From Candidatus Latescibacterota bacterium (GTDB lineage Bacteria > Latescibacterota > UBA2968 > UBA8231), in assembly GCA_022827835.1 (NCBI GenBank), contig JAJEIO010000048.1, positions 126,687-190,686 on the forward strand: a stretch of DNA of 64,000 nt, written 5' to 3'. Positions 24,215 to 32,708 of the stretch are shown piece by piece (the stretch's first letter is position 1; each line of letters begins with the position of its first letter). The position numbers were made by a program, and so were the translations under genes. The notes under the pieces were generated by a model. It did no database searches. It was not told the origin of the DNA and worked only from the letters and a program-made list of their open reading frames with translations.

Positions 24215-25090
24215 ATGCTGACTCAAGAACAAATCGCCAGCTACCACGAAAAGGGCTACCTCGGCGTCGAGGGAGTACTAGACGCCGGAGAGGTCGAGGC
24301 GCTGCGGCAGACCACCGACGAGTTCGTCGAGCAGTCGCGCACCGCGACCGAAAGCGATACCGTATTCGACTTGGAGCCGGGACACGCGCCCGACAACCCC
24401 AAGCTACGGCGGCTCAAAAGCCCGGTCGCCCAGCACGAAATCTACCGCAGCACCCTGCACCACGAGCGGATTCTGGACATCGTCGCCGAGTTAATCGGCC
24501 AGCGCATCCGTACCAACGGCGACAAGCTCAACATGAAATCCGGCGAGTTCGGCAGCCCAGTGGAGTGGCATCAGGACTGGGCTTTTTATCCGCACACTAA
24601 CGACGACCTGCTCGCCGTAGGCGTGTGCATCGACGACATGAACGAGACCAACGGCTGCTTGCTGGTCATCCCCGGGTCGCACAAAGGACCGATCTACAAT
24701 CACCACCTCGACGGCCATTTCGCCGGTGCCGTGACCACAACGGATTTTGACGACTCCGCCGCCGAAAAGATCGAGCTAAAAGCCGGCGGCATCTCCATCC
24801 ACCACGTCCGCGCCCTGCACGGCTCCCTGCCCAACACCTCACCGAATCCGCGCCGGCTCCTGCTCTTGCAGTATTGCGCTGGCGACTCCTGGCCCTTGGT
24901 GCCAGCGCCCGATTGGGAGGGCTATTGCCGGACCTTTGTGCGCGGCGAGCCAAGCCGGCACATCCGCGTCGCCGACGTGCCCGTGAGCATGCCGATGCCC
25001 GGGGCCAAGGTCGGCGGCTCCATCTACGCTACTCAAACCGTATTGCGCCACTCGACCTTTGGATCGGTAAAAGCCGCGCAGCCTGCCTAA
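24215..25090 (+). CDS. Phytanoyl-CoA dioxygenase (PhyH) family protein, second copy
   Basis: I prefer ATG 24215, which has GGAG eight bases upstream, over ATG 24209, which lies on it; this gives 291 residues. Iron ligands are canonical: WHQDW near 118-122 (H-x-D) and HHVRALHGSLPNTS near 200 for the distal His, with the 2-oxoglutarate-binding Arg likely in PNPRRLLLLQY. It also has GCLLVIPGSHKGP. It should be a non-haem Fe(II)/2-oxoglutarate oxygenase. It is only distantly similar to the first copy, so this is not a recent duplication. Confidence 0.88.
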   Translation: MLTQEQIASYHEKGYLGVEGVLDAGEVEALRQTTDEFVEQSRTATESDTVFDLEPGHAPDNPKLRRLKSPVAQHEIYRSTLHHERILDIVAELIGQRIRTNGDKLNMKSGEFGSPVEWHQDWAFYPHTNDDLLAVGVCIDDMNETNGCLLVIPGSHKGPIYNHHLDGHFAGAVTTTDFDDSAAEKIELKAGGISIHHVRALHGSLPNTSPNPRRLLLLQYCAGDSWPLVPAPDWEGYCRTFVRGEPSRHIRVADVPVSMPMPGAKVGGSIYATQTVLRHSTFGSVKAAQPA

Positions 25091-25100
25091 CGCTGCGCCC

Positions 25101-26024
25101 ATGAACCTGCAACACCTGCGCTACTTCCTCGCCGTGGCGCGCACGGGCGGCTTTACCCAAGCGGCGCGCCAGATGAACGTGACCCAGCCGACGGTTTCCA
25201 GCGCGGTCTCGGAGCTGGAAAAGAGCATGGGAGTCCAGCTCTTCAACCGCGACAATCGGCACGTGGCTCTGACGACCGAGGGCCGCCTGCTGCTGAGCTA
25301 TGCCGTCCAAGTCGAGGACTTGCTAGAGGAGGCCAGCGAGCGGCTTCAGCGAAGCGACCTAGAGCCGGGGGGAGGCTTTCAGTTCGGGGCGGTAGATGCG
25401 GCCGTCATCTATCTCCTGCCGGAAATTCTCAAAGAGTACATGCGCCGCTATCCAGGTGTCGCGCTCAAGACCCAAGTGGCCCCCTCGCGTTACCTCATCG
25501 ACGATCTGCTAATGCAGCGCTCTGAATTCGCGCTGATCCATCTACCCTATGCCCATCCCAAAATCGACGCCGTGCCAATTTATCGCGACGACATGCCCTT
25601 GGTCGTCGGGCCAGAGCATCGCTTTGTCCAGTACAGTTCCGTCGCCCTCGCCGAAGTGGTAGAAGAGCCCCTGATCCTCTTTCACGCCGACTCGGTCTCG
25701 CGCAAGGTAGTTGACGAGAAGTTCGCCGAAGCCGGCCTAGCGCCGGGCGCGGTGATGGAACTGCGCAGCCCAGAGGCCATGCGCAAGTTGGTGGAGGCTG
25801 GCGTGGGCATCTCGTTTTTGCCGCGACTGACCATCCGCGAATCGCTGGCCAGCGGCGCGCTCAAAACAGTAGAAGTGCGCGGCGTGGCCTTTGAGCGCGA
25901 AATCGGCGTGGCTTGGCGTCGGGGCCGCTACTTTGGCCAAGCCGTGCGGCTCTTGCTCGAAGCCGTATTTGCCGCCTACGGCGGGCGAGACGAGTGGCTG
26001 CAAAAGATCGCTCTGAAAAGCTAA
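25101..26024 (+). CDS. LysR-family transcriptional regulator
   Basis: The 307-residue protein has the LysR winged HTH at residues 1-60 (NLQHLRYFLAVARTGGFTQAARQMNVTQPTVSSAVSELEKSMGVQLFNR) and a two-lobed effector domain (FGAVDAAVIYLLPEILKEYMRRYPGVALKTQ, then LRSPEAMRKLVEAGVGISFLPRL). It begins 11 bp after the second PhyH gene, on the same strand. It may regulate that pair, although LysR genes more often lie divergent to their targets. Confidence 0.94.
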   Translation: MNLQHLRYFLAVARTGGFTQAARQMNVTQPTVSSAVSELEKSMGVQLFNRDNRHVALTTEGRLLLSYAVQVEDLLEEASERLQRSDLEPGGGFQFGAVDAAVIYLLPEILKEYMRRYPGVALKTQVAPSRYLIDDLLMQRSEFALIHLPYAHPKIDAVPIYRDDMPLVVGPEHRFVQYSSVALAEVVEEPLILFHADSVSRKVVDEKFAEAGLAPGAVMELRSPEAMRKLVEAGVGISFLPRLTIRESLASGALKTVEVRGVAFEREIGVAWRRGRYFGQAVRLLLEAVFAAYGGRDEWLQKIALKS

Positions 26025-26107
26025 GGCCCCCGCGATATTGCCACGATTCGCGCCAGCGGCGTTCTTATTTTCAATCCATTTTTGACCCAAAACTGAGAGC
26101 GAGCATT

Positions 26108-27469
26108 ATGATCGACCCAAAGGCCGTGCGTACCGATCCCGACGCCATGCGCGAGGCAATACGGGTGCGCAAGGTTGACCCGGCCAAAGCCAATGTGGAT
26201 CGCTGGTTGGCCCTTGACGCGGCGCGGCAAAAGCTGCAACGAGACATCGACGCGCTCAACAGCGAGAAAAAACAACTAGCGCAGCTCGGTCGCAACGACC
26301 CAGACGCGGCGCGAGAAAAAGGGCGGGAGTTGCGCGAGCGCGGGCGGGTGCTGGAGCACGAGCTGGGAACCATCGTCGCCGAGTGGCAGGAAATCATGGA
26401 TTGGTTCCCCAACTGGCCGCATCCCGACATGCCCGCCGGTGCTGGCGAGGAAGACAACGTCGAGGAGAATGCCTGGATTCCGGGGCAGGGCTACCTAGCG
26501 GCGGATAAGCTGGGCCGTGGTAACACCAGCGCCGAGTACATGCCCAAGCGACCCCTGTACGCCCAAGATGACGCCTTTGAGCCGCTGCACCACGCAGACC
26601 TCGGCGTCAAATTAGGTGGCATCAACACCTTGCAGGGCGGCCAAGTTTCCGGCTCGCGCTTTGCCTATTTGCGCGGCGATGTCGCGCGGATGCAATACGC
26701 CCTCAGCCAACTGCTCATCGACGAGCTGTTAGCGCGCGGGTACGAGATGTTCGTGCCGCCGCTCCTCGTGCGGGAGCGCTCGCTGTACGGCACCTCGCAC
26801 TTTCCCGAAGGGCGCGACCAAGTCTATGCCATCAAGACCGATAACGTAGAAGAAGGAGCCGAGCTCTTCCTAGTCGGATCGTCCGAGCCGGCCAATTTCA
26901 GCTACTTCATGGACCAGACCTTGGACTCGGCCGAACTGCCAGTCAAGCTCTTCGCCTATACGGCCTGCTTTCGCTCGGAAGCCGGGTCTTGGGGCCAAGA
27001 CGTCAAGGGCATCAAGCGCATGCACCAATTCGACAAAATCGAAATGAACGCCGTGTGCCTGCCCGATCAGTCCGAAGCCCTGTACGAAGAATTCGGTCAA
27101 ATCAACGAATGGCTCCTGCAAGAGTTGGCCTTGCCCTACCGAGTCGTCGATAAGTGCCACGGCGACGCGGGCTATCTGGCCAGCCATCGGCAGCGGGACG
27201 TGGAAGTGTGGATGTCCGGGACGGGCGAGTTCATGGAGGTAATGACCGACACCAACGCCACGGACTATCAGGCCCGGCGCTTGAACATCCGCTACAAGGG
27301 CGCGAGCGGGCGAGGGTTTTGCCACCTAGTCAACGACACGGGCTGCGCGATGGGCCGGTTGCTGATCGCCATTTTGGACAACTATCAACAACCCGACGGC
27401 GCAGTCCAGGTCCCCGAAGCCCTGCAACGGGTCGTGCAGAAGAGCGTCCTGCAACCGAAAGGCGCGTAA
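26108..27469 (+). CDS. serS: Seryl-tRNA synthetase with atypical active-site motifs
   Basis: The product has 453 residues from ATG 26108. The N-terminal coiled-coil arm (residues 40-105) is present. The catalytic core has motif 2 ACFRSEAGSWGQDVKGIKRMHQFDKIE and motif 3 AMGRLLIAILDNYQQPDGAVQVPEAL, as in class II SerRS. Several signature sites differ from the usual bacterial enzyme: the T-x-E serine-binding motif is SSE (258-260), the usual EISSCSNC stretch reads MTDTNA (379-384), and NGSGLA reads NDTGCA (409-414). Length is near normal. It could be the housekeeping enzyme of this lineage or a specialised second copy. Its stop shares TAATG with folD. Confidence 0.87.
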   Translation: MIDPKAVRTDPDAMREAIRVRKVDPAKANVDRWLALDAARQKLQRDIDALNSEKKQLAQLGRNDPDAAREKGRELRERGRVLEHELGTIVAEWQEIMDWFPNWPHPDMPAGAGEEDNVEENAWIPGQGYLAADKLGRGNTSAEYMPKRPLYAQDDAFEPLHHADLGVKLGGINTLQGGQVSGSRFAYLRGDVARMQYALSQLLIDELLARGYEMFVPPLLVRERSLYGTSHFPEGRDQVYAIKTDNVEEGAELFLVGSSEPANFSYFMDQTLDSAELPVKLFAYTACFRSEAGSWGQDVKGIKRMHQFDKIEMNAVCLPDQSEALYEEFGQINEWLLQELALPYRVVDKCHGDAGYLASHRQRDVEVWMSGTGEFMEVMTDTNATDYQARRLNIRYKGASGRGFCHLVNDTGCAMGRLLIAILDNYQQPDGAVQVPEALQRVVQKSVLQPKGA

Positions 27470-28398
27470 TGGGCGAGCGACTCGATGGCCGGGCGATTGC
27501 GGCCCAAGTGCAAGAAGAGCTGCTGGTGGACATCGCGCGCCTGAAGCAGGAGTACGACTTGGTGCCGGGCTTGGCGGTCGTGATGGTGGGAGACGATCCG
27601 GCCTCGCAGTCCTACGTGCGCGGCAAGGGCCGAGCCTGCGAAGCTCTCGGCATTCACTCCGAGCAAATAGATCTGCCGGCTAACGCTGCGACCGAAGACG
27701 TGCTAGCCACCGTCGAGCGGCTCAACGCCGCCGCCGCGATCCACGGCATCTTGATACAGCTACCGCTGCCGGGCCAAGACGAGCGGCAAGTCCTCAACGC
27801 CATTGACCCGGACAAGGATGTAGATGGCTTGCACCCGGTCAATTTGGGCCGCCTCGTGCGGCAGGAGGAGTGCTTTTGGCCCTGTACTCCGCACGGGGTC
27901 TTGCAAATCCTCAGCCGCAGCGGGATCGAGGTAGAAGGCCAGCACGTGGTCGTAGTCGGCCGGAGCACGCTCGTGGGACGGCCCGTAGCCATCTTGTTGG
28001 GGCACAAGGCGGCCGGGGCCAATGCCACGGTGACCCTGTGCCACACTGGCACCCGTGATCTCGGGTACTTTACGCGCCAAGCGGATATCCTAGTGGTGGC
28101 GGCTGGATTTCCCCGAGGGATCACGGCGGATATGGTCAAAGAAGGGGCGGTGGTAATCGATGTGGGCATCAACCAAGTTGACGACCCCTCGCGCGAGCGC
28201 GGCTGGCGACTCATCGGCGACGTGGACTACAAACAGGTGCGCCCAAAGGCCCGCGCGATCACGCCCGTGCCCAACGGAGTCGGGCCGATGACGATCGCGC
28301 TGTTGCTCTATAACACTGTGTGGGCGGCCAAGCGGCAGGTGGGATTGGCCGGGCGTGAATACTTCTCGTTGAATCGAATGGTTGTGGATAATATATAA
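27469..28398 (+). CDS. folD: Methylenetetrahydrofolate dehydrogenase/cyclohydrolase
   Basis: The product has 309 residues from the ATG overlapping the serS stop. FolD hallmarks are YVRGKGRACEALGI (catalytic-lysine region, with the active-site Lys in the first G-K-G), IHGILIQLPLP near 83, KDVDGLHPVNLGRL near 105, PCTPHGVLQIL near 130 and the Rossmann loop VVVVGRSTLVGRPVAILL near 160. Note SYVRGKGRACE where many enzymes have SYVRNKxKAC. It interconverts methylene-, methenyl- and formyl-tetrahydrofolate in the cytoplasm. Coupling to serS links serine use with one-carbon supply. Confidence 0.94.
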   Translation: MGERLDGRAIAAQVQEELLVDIARLKQEYDLVPGLAVVMVGDDPASQSYVRGKGRACEALGIHSEQIDLPANAATEDVLATVERLNAAAAIHGILIQLPLPGQDERQVLNAIDPDKDVDGLHPVNLGRLVRQEECFWPCTPHGVLQILSRSGIEVEGQHVVVVGRSTLVGRPVAILLGHKAAGANATVTLCHTGTRDLGYFTRQADILVVAAGFPRGITADMVKEGAVVIDVGINQVDDPSRERGWRLIGDVDYKQVRPKARAITPVPNGVGPMTIALLLYNTVWAAKRQVGLAGREYFSLNRMVVDNI

Positions 28399-28402
28399 CT
28401 CT

Positions 28403-30472
28403 TTATGCCGCTTGGCGCACTGGAACGTCGCGGGGTGCGCGGGCGATCCATTGTTCGGCGAGGAGGAGGCCGAGGGCCAAAATCAGGAATTCGCGCCACA
28501 GCTCGCGGCCGTGGCGATTGCCCAAGACCGCGAGGCGTAGGTCGTCGCCCGGGTTGAGGAAATGTACTTCTGCCTCCGCGAAAACGCTCCGTACATACTC
28601 GGGCACTACGGGTGCGAGCGCGGATTCGCGGGCGTCGAAGTTGACGGCGAACGCATCGACCTCTGCGCCTGCAGCACGCAGGTGCCAAATGCCGGCCTCG
28701 CCAACTTGGGGAATTTTCCACAAGTATTGGCCGCCGACAGGCTCCGGCTCTAAGCGCAGGCGCTCGCCCGACGGCGTCTCGGCCTCTACGACCGCTTCCA
28801 TTGGCACATCGGCCAAGCGGCGATAGACCGTTTCTCCCACCAAGTAAGCAGCATGGCGATCTGGCGGCAGGCTCAACTCGCGCACTAGACGGTGCAGGAG
28901 GGGGGCGAACAGTCCGCGTTGGTGCAGATCGTTCCACGCCGGGTCGATGGGGAACGCTGCCAGCGCGACGCGTCCCTGCTCCTTCCAAGCTAGTGCCATG
29001 GCGAGTTGTCCGTCGCTGAAGCGGACCAAAGGCAAAAGGTCGGGCGCAGTGACCATGGCGAAATAGGCGTAGAAACGCGGCTGATCGCCGTCGCTGGCGA
29101 TGAGGTCGTTGAAAAGTGGGTGGTGCGGCTCGTCCGCGTCTAAGACTTGATAGTTGGCTGTATTGCCGGGTGCGCCGATCCGGTTTTTGAAACGCCCCGG
29201 AGTCAGGCCGGGCAAGAGGTCGCGGTTGTAGTAGCCAAGATCGCTCTGCGGCGCGGGAAAGAGGACTACGCCTCCGCCGCTGGCGACGAATTCGTCTAAG
29301 GCCGCCTTTTGCGCCGCGCTCAGCCGCGCGAGGTTGCAGAGTACGAGGACATCTACTCCGGCGAGGGTGCTGGCGTCGAGATTGGCAAAGAGATCGGTGC
29401 GGATTTTTACGACTGGATCGGAAAGGGCTGCCGCCCCGAGTGCCCGGCGCGCATAGTACGCGTCTTCGGGTTGTTCGCCCAACAGTAGCGCGGTAATAGC
29501 GGTGGGCAGATCGAGCGTGAAGTAGCGGCGGTTGTCGAGTGCGAGTGCGTCGTCGGAGAGCGCGATGTGCCCACTTAACCGCCCGGGCCGTCGCGGCGAA
29601 AAGCTGAGTGCTACTTGGGTCGTGCCCGGTGCTCCGGGATCCACACTATGGCGGCGCACGCGCTGGCCATCGACAAACAGGTCGAGCGCCGTGCCCGCGC
29701 CGCTATGCGCGATGGCGGTTTCCAAGGTGACTTTGGCGTCGGCAGCGAGCATCCAACTCGGAGCCGCGACCCGCTCGACGTAAGCATTTGGCCGGGTCTG
29801 GGCGCGAGGACTAGCGACATAGACGCGCGCACCGGCAAAGGACGGGACCGAGTCGTCGAGTTGATCCCAGTTGTATTGGGCCAAATCGGTAAAGAGAAAA
29901 AGCTCGTGCGCTGCGAGTGCGGATTCTTGGTCAAAGCGTTGGGCTGCTGCGTACAAGGCCGAGCGCAAATCGGTCGCCTCTTGTGTCGGCGCGAGTTCGG
30001 CAATGCGCTCGGCTAAGTAGGAGCGGTCGCCGGCAAAAGGGGTGTGGGGCCGTTGGGCAAAAGGCTGCACTGTCACTTGATCGCGCGGGGGTAAAACGGC
30101 CAACAGGTCGCCGAGTTGACGCTGGAGTTGGTCGAAGAGGGAGCCAGAGGGCCGTTGGTAGCGGGTGCTGTACGACAAGTCCAAGAGCGCGTGAACGGCC
30201 ACCGGGCGATCTCCGCTTCCCCATCCGCCGCCAGCCTGATACGTCGGGCGAGCAAAAGCGCAGACGATGAGCGCGATGATGAGCGTGCGCAGCAACAGGA
30301 CCAGCCACTGGCGCAGTTGGAGCCGCCGCATGCGGTTTTGCTGTAGCTGGCGCAGAAAGGCAAAGTCGCTGAAAGGATGGGGTTGGGCACGCCCTCGATG
30401 CAGCAGGTGGATGGCTAGGGGAAGGGCGGCCGCGACTAGTCCGAGAAGGACCGCGGGATTGAGAAACTGCAA
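28403..30472 (-). CDS. BatA-like membrane protein with a vWA-type domain
   Basis: The 689-residue protein probably starts at TTG 30470-30472 (reading MQFLNPAVLLGLV), a common BatA-type N-terminus with two membrane helices (residues 5-20 and 58-75). A vWA-like domain follows with HALLDLSYSTRY, which keeps a D-x-S-x-S metal site near residue 95. A middle beta domain and a DUF-type GATase-like region (DVLVLCNLARLSAAQKAALDEFVASGGGVVLFPA) come next, and a final helix LILALGLLLAEQWI. Planctomycete- and Bacteroidetes-type relatives sit in MoxR/Bat stress operons, but no MoxR gene is here. Confidence 0.8.
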   Translation of the reverse strand: MQFLNPAVLLGLVAAALPLAIHLLHRGRAQPHPFSDFAFLRQLQQNRMRRLQLRQWLVLLLRTLIIALIVCAFARPTYQAGGGWGSGDRPVAVHALLDLSYSTRYQRPSGSLFDQLQRQLGDLLAVLPPRDQVTVQPFAQRPHTPFAGDRSYLAERIAELAPTQEATDLRSALYAAAQRFDQESALAAHELFLFTDLAQYNWDQLDDSVPSFAGARVYVASPRAQTRPNAYVERVAAPSWMLAADAKVTLETAIAHSGAGTALDLFVDGQRVRRHSVDPGAPGTTQVALSFSPRRPGRLSGHIALSDDALALDNRRYFTLDLPTAITALLLGEQPEDAYYARRALGAAALSDPVVKIRTDLFANLDASTLAGVDVLVLCNLARLSAAQKAALDEFVASGGGVVLFPAPQSDLGYYNRDLLPGLTPGRFKNRIGAPGNTANYQVLDADEPHHPLFNDLIASDGDQPRFYAYFAMVTAPDLLPLVRFSDGQLAMALAWKEQGRVALAAFPIDPAWNDLHQRGLFAPLLHRLVRELSLPPDRHAAYLVGETVYRRLADVPMEAVVEAETPSGERLRLEPEPVGGQYLWKIPQVGEAGIWHLRAAGAEVDAFAVNFDARESALAPVVPEYVRSVFAEAEVHFLNPGDDLRLAVLGNRHGRELWREFLILALGLLLAEQWIARAPRDVPVRQAA

Positions 30473-30490
30473 GATGGGGAAGGGGCCGCG

Positions 30491-30964
30491 CTAGTTCGCA
30501 GCGGGAATATCGCGCTCGGCCGCTTCGATGGTGGCGATGATTTCCTCGGCTGAATTCGCGTCGATGAGCTTCTTTTTGAACTCTTCGTTTTTGAGTAAGC
30601 GCGAAATCCGCGCCAGTGCCTTGATGTGGGGGCCGGAGATGTTGGTCGGGGAGACCAGCAGGAAGAACACATAGGCTGGCTCGCCATCGAGGGCGTCGAA
30701 ATCCATGCCCCGCCGCTGGGTGCCCATAGCTGCGACTAGTTCAGTCACCGCGGCCGACTTGCCGTGAGGGATGGCGATGCCGTCGCCAATGCCCGTGCTC
30801 ATGATTTTTTCGCGGTCGAGTACGGCTTGCAATGCTTGGTCGCGGTCGGTGATCGCGTCGCCGACTGGAAGCGAGTTGACCAGTTCGGTGATGATTTCCT
30901 CTTTGGATTCTCCTTTGAGGTCAACTATGATGGATTCGAGCGACAGAATGTCCAACAGGTTCAT
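30491..30964 (-). CDS. PTS IIA-type phosphocarrier/regulator (PtsN-like)
   Basis: The product has 157 residues from ATG 30962-30964 with GGAG nine bases upstream. The fructose/nitrogen-type IIA fold is clear: MNLLDILSLESIIVDLKGESKEEIITELV, ILDREKIMSTGIGDGIAIPHGKSAAVTELVAAMGTQRRGMDFDALDGEPAYVFFLLVSP. The phospho-accepting His is in IPHGK (about 67). With no sugar permease nearby it more likely acts as a nitrogen-PTS regulator. It is 18 bp from the BatA-like gene, same strand. Confidence 0.88.
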   Translation of the reverse strand: MNLLDILSLESIIVDLKGESKEEIITELVNSLPVGDAITDRDQALQAVLDREKIMSTGIGDGIAIPHGKSAAVTELVAAMGTQRRGMDFDALDGEPAYVFFLLVSPTNISGPHIKALARISRLLKNEEFKKKLIDANSAEEIIATIEAAERDIPAAN

Positions 30965-31031
30965 GCGCGTTATCTCCGGGTGATTTGTTGAAAAATAAGC
31001 CATCCCCGCGACATTCGTCAACTGTTCATTG

Positions 31032-31529
31032 TCATTGGGTTATGGCTTTTACGAGTCTCGGCACCACGAAGTAGAGCAAGCGGCCGCGACTGATTTCTGC
31101 CCAAGCGTGGATGCCCAATGCGACTGCGGCTAAGCCCGCAGTTGGCAGGGCGATGTGCGCGCCCGTCAGCTCGCCGATCCACTCTTCCATCCCTGGGTTG
31201 TGGGCGATGACGAGGCCGGTCTGGGCGCTGTCTGGCAAGCTGGCTGCTGCTTGGGTCAGAGTGCTGGAGGGCGCGAGGTAGAGCGCGTCGTCCAAGTGCA
31301 GGGCACTTGGCGGTAGGCCGAGGGATTCGACTAGGCCGGTGGCGGTCTGGTGCGCTCGGCGTGCGGCCGAGGTTAGCACGAGATCGGGACGCGGGCCGTA
31401 CGCTGCGAGTAGGCGGGCGATGCGCGGCAAATCCGCGCGGCCGCGCTTGTTGAGCGGACGGTCGAAATCGTCGCTTATTCCGGGAGGATAAGCCGACTTG
31501 GCATGGCGCATGATTAGCAGGGTTTTCAT
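31032..31529 (-). CDS. Histidine phosphatase, SixA-like
   Basis: The product has 165 residues from ATG 31527-31529. The R-H-A catalytic motif is LIMRHAKSAYPPG (His about 8), followed by DFDRPLNKRGRADLPRIARLLAAYGPRPDLVLTSAARRAHQTA and the second His in LVIAHNPGMEEWIGEL. This short single-domain type matches SixA, which removes phosphate from histidine phosphotransfer proteins. Adjacency to a PTS IIA protein with a phospho-His is suggestive but unproven as a functional link. Confidence 0.88.
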   Translation of the reverse strand: MKTLLIMRHAKSAYPPGISDDFDRPLNKRGRADLPRIARLLAAYGPRPDLVLTSAARRAHQTATGLVESLGLPPSALHLDDALYLAPSSTLTQAAASLPDSAQTGLVIAHNPGMEEWIGELTGAHIALPTAGLAAVALGIHAWAEISRGRLLYFVVPRLVKAITQ

Positions 31530-31635
31530 GGGAATTAGGAATTGGTTGCGTGGGCATTTACTAGAAGGTATTTTTATTAGCAGCAAGATAGTGTGTATTG
31601 GTGCCCGATACAAACGCGACTCAGGATTTATAGAT

Positions 31636-32706
31636 ATGGCTCCACAACCAGTAGAACTCAACCTAACCATCCGCCCCCAGCACCGCTTTGCAGTCATCGA
31701 CATCGCCGAGTTGATCCGCCAGCAAGTCGGCGATGAACTGCGGCCCTTTCGCAAAGCCGCGTACTGTTCGCTTCACACTACGGCTGGCTATATAGAGCAG
31801 GGCACGAGTAGGCGTTTGGGCCACAGCCGCAAGCAGATTGACCCATTTATCCGCGCCATCCAAAAGATATTTCCCTACAACGCTGGCTATTTCCACGACC
31901 GCATGCAACTGCGCGACGAGCTTAGCGAGGGCGAAAAGGAAAGGGAGCCGGTCAACGCCGACTCGCACCTGACTTTTATCGCCGCGGGTCTCAAAAACTG
32001 CGTGACCTATATCCACCATCCCGAGGAGCCGGTGTACTTCATTGAGCTAGACGGCATCTACAAGCACTACGTACGCAGCCGGCACACCGCAGTTATGGCC
32101 TACAATCGCACCGAAATCGTGCAGCGCAGTCGAGTGGAGATTCCGGTGGGCGGTAGCCATGCGATCGACGCCTTCAACCTCAAGGACCCGCGCTACGGCC
32201 TCTTTGAAACGCTCGCCGAGCGGTTGCGGCAGTCCGGCATTGACAAAGGCTGCATCGACATTCGCCTCGCCCCAGAGGAAAAGCACGTCGGCATGACCGT
32301 CAACGAGTACGAGACTCTGTTGATGCGCAACGATTTGCCCCAAGCCCTCAGCGATCCGCTGCGCTACGTGTTCCAGCGCGGTAGGCGGCTCCTGCGGCAC
32401 CCCGCCTCCATCCCCGGCAAGATGCACGCGTACGCGGCCTATGATTCCCTCCGCTTCTACAACGAATTGCTCGACCAAGTTCCGGTGGGAAGGTCGGTCA
32501 TCGACCGCATCGTTTCGGTGCTCTCGACGCCGGCCCAGCGCATCTTGCGCCTGAAGCGCCACATCCGCCTGCTGGTCTCAGACAGCGCGGGAACTGGCGC
32601 GGATCGCATCCTGCAGGGCACGTACCAAAGCCCGATTCTGGTGCAGCACCAACCGGCTGCGGGCGGAGTGCGCGCGCTCGACATCACCCTGCGCCGCTTC
32701 GTCTGA
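31636..32706 (+). CDS. YjbQ/UPF0047-type N-terminal domain with a long unknown C-terminal extension
   Basis: The product has 356 residues from ATG 31636 (AGGA nine bases upstream). Residues about 10-150 follow the YjbQ fold: LTIRPQHRFAVIDIAEL, CSLHTTAGYIEQ, YNAGYFHDRMQLRDE, NADSHLTFIAAGLKNCVTYIHHPEEPVYFIELDG. The three metal-type His and the HTTA motif of the secondary thiamine-phosphate synthase family are recognisable, though spacing is looser than usual. The remaining 200 residues (from FNLKDPRYGLFETLAERL to DITLRRFV) match no family I know. YjbQ proteins are normally about 140 residues, so the fusion is notable. It is two bases from the mutase gene. Confidence 0.7.
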   Translation: MAPQPVELNLTIRPQHRFAVIDIAELIRQQVGDELRPFRKAAYCSLHTTAGYIEQGTSRRLGHSRKQIDPFIRAIQKIFPYNAGYFHDRMQLRDELSEGEKEREPVNADSHLTFIAAGLKNCVTYIHHPEEPVYFIELDGIYKHYVRSRHTAVMAYNRTEIVQRSRVEIPVGGSHAIDAFNLKDPRYGLFETLAERLRQSGIDKGCIDIRLAPEEKHVGMTVNEYETLLMRNDLPQALSDPLRYVFQRGRRLLRHPASIPGKMHAYAAYDSLRFYNELLDQVPVGRSVIDRIVSVLSTPAQRILRLKRHIRLLVSDSAGTGADRILQGTYQSPILVQHQPAAGGVRALDITLRRFV

Positions 32707-32708
32707 GC

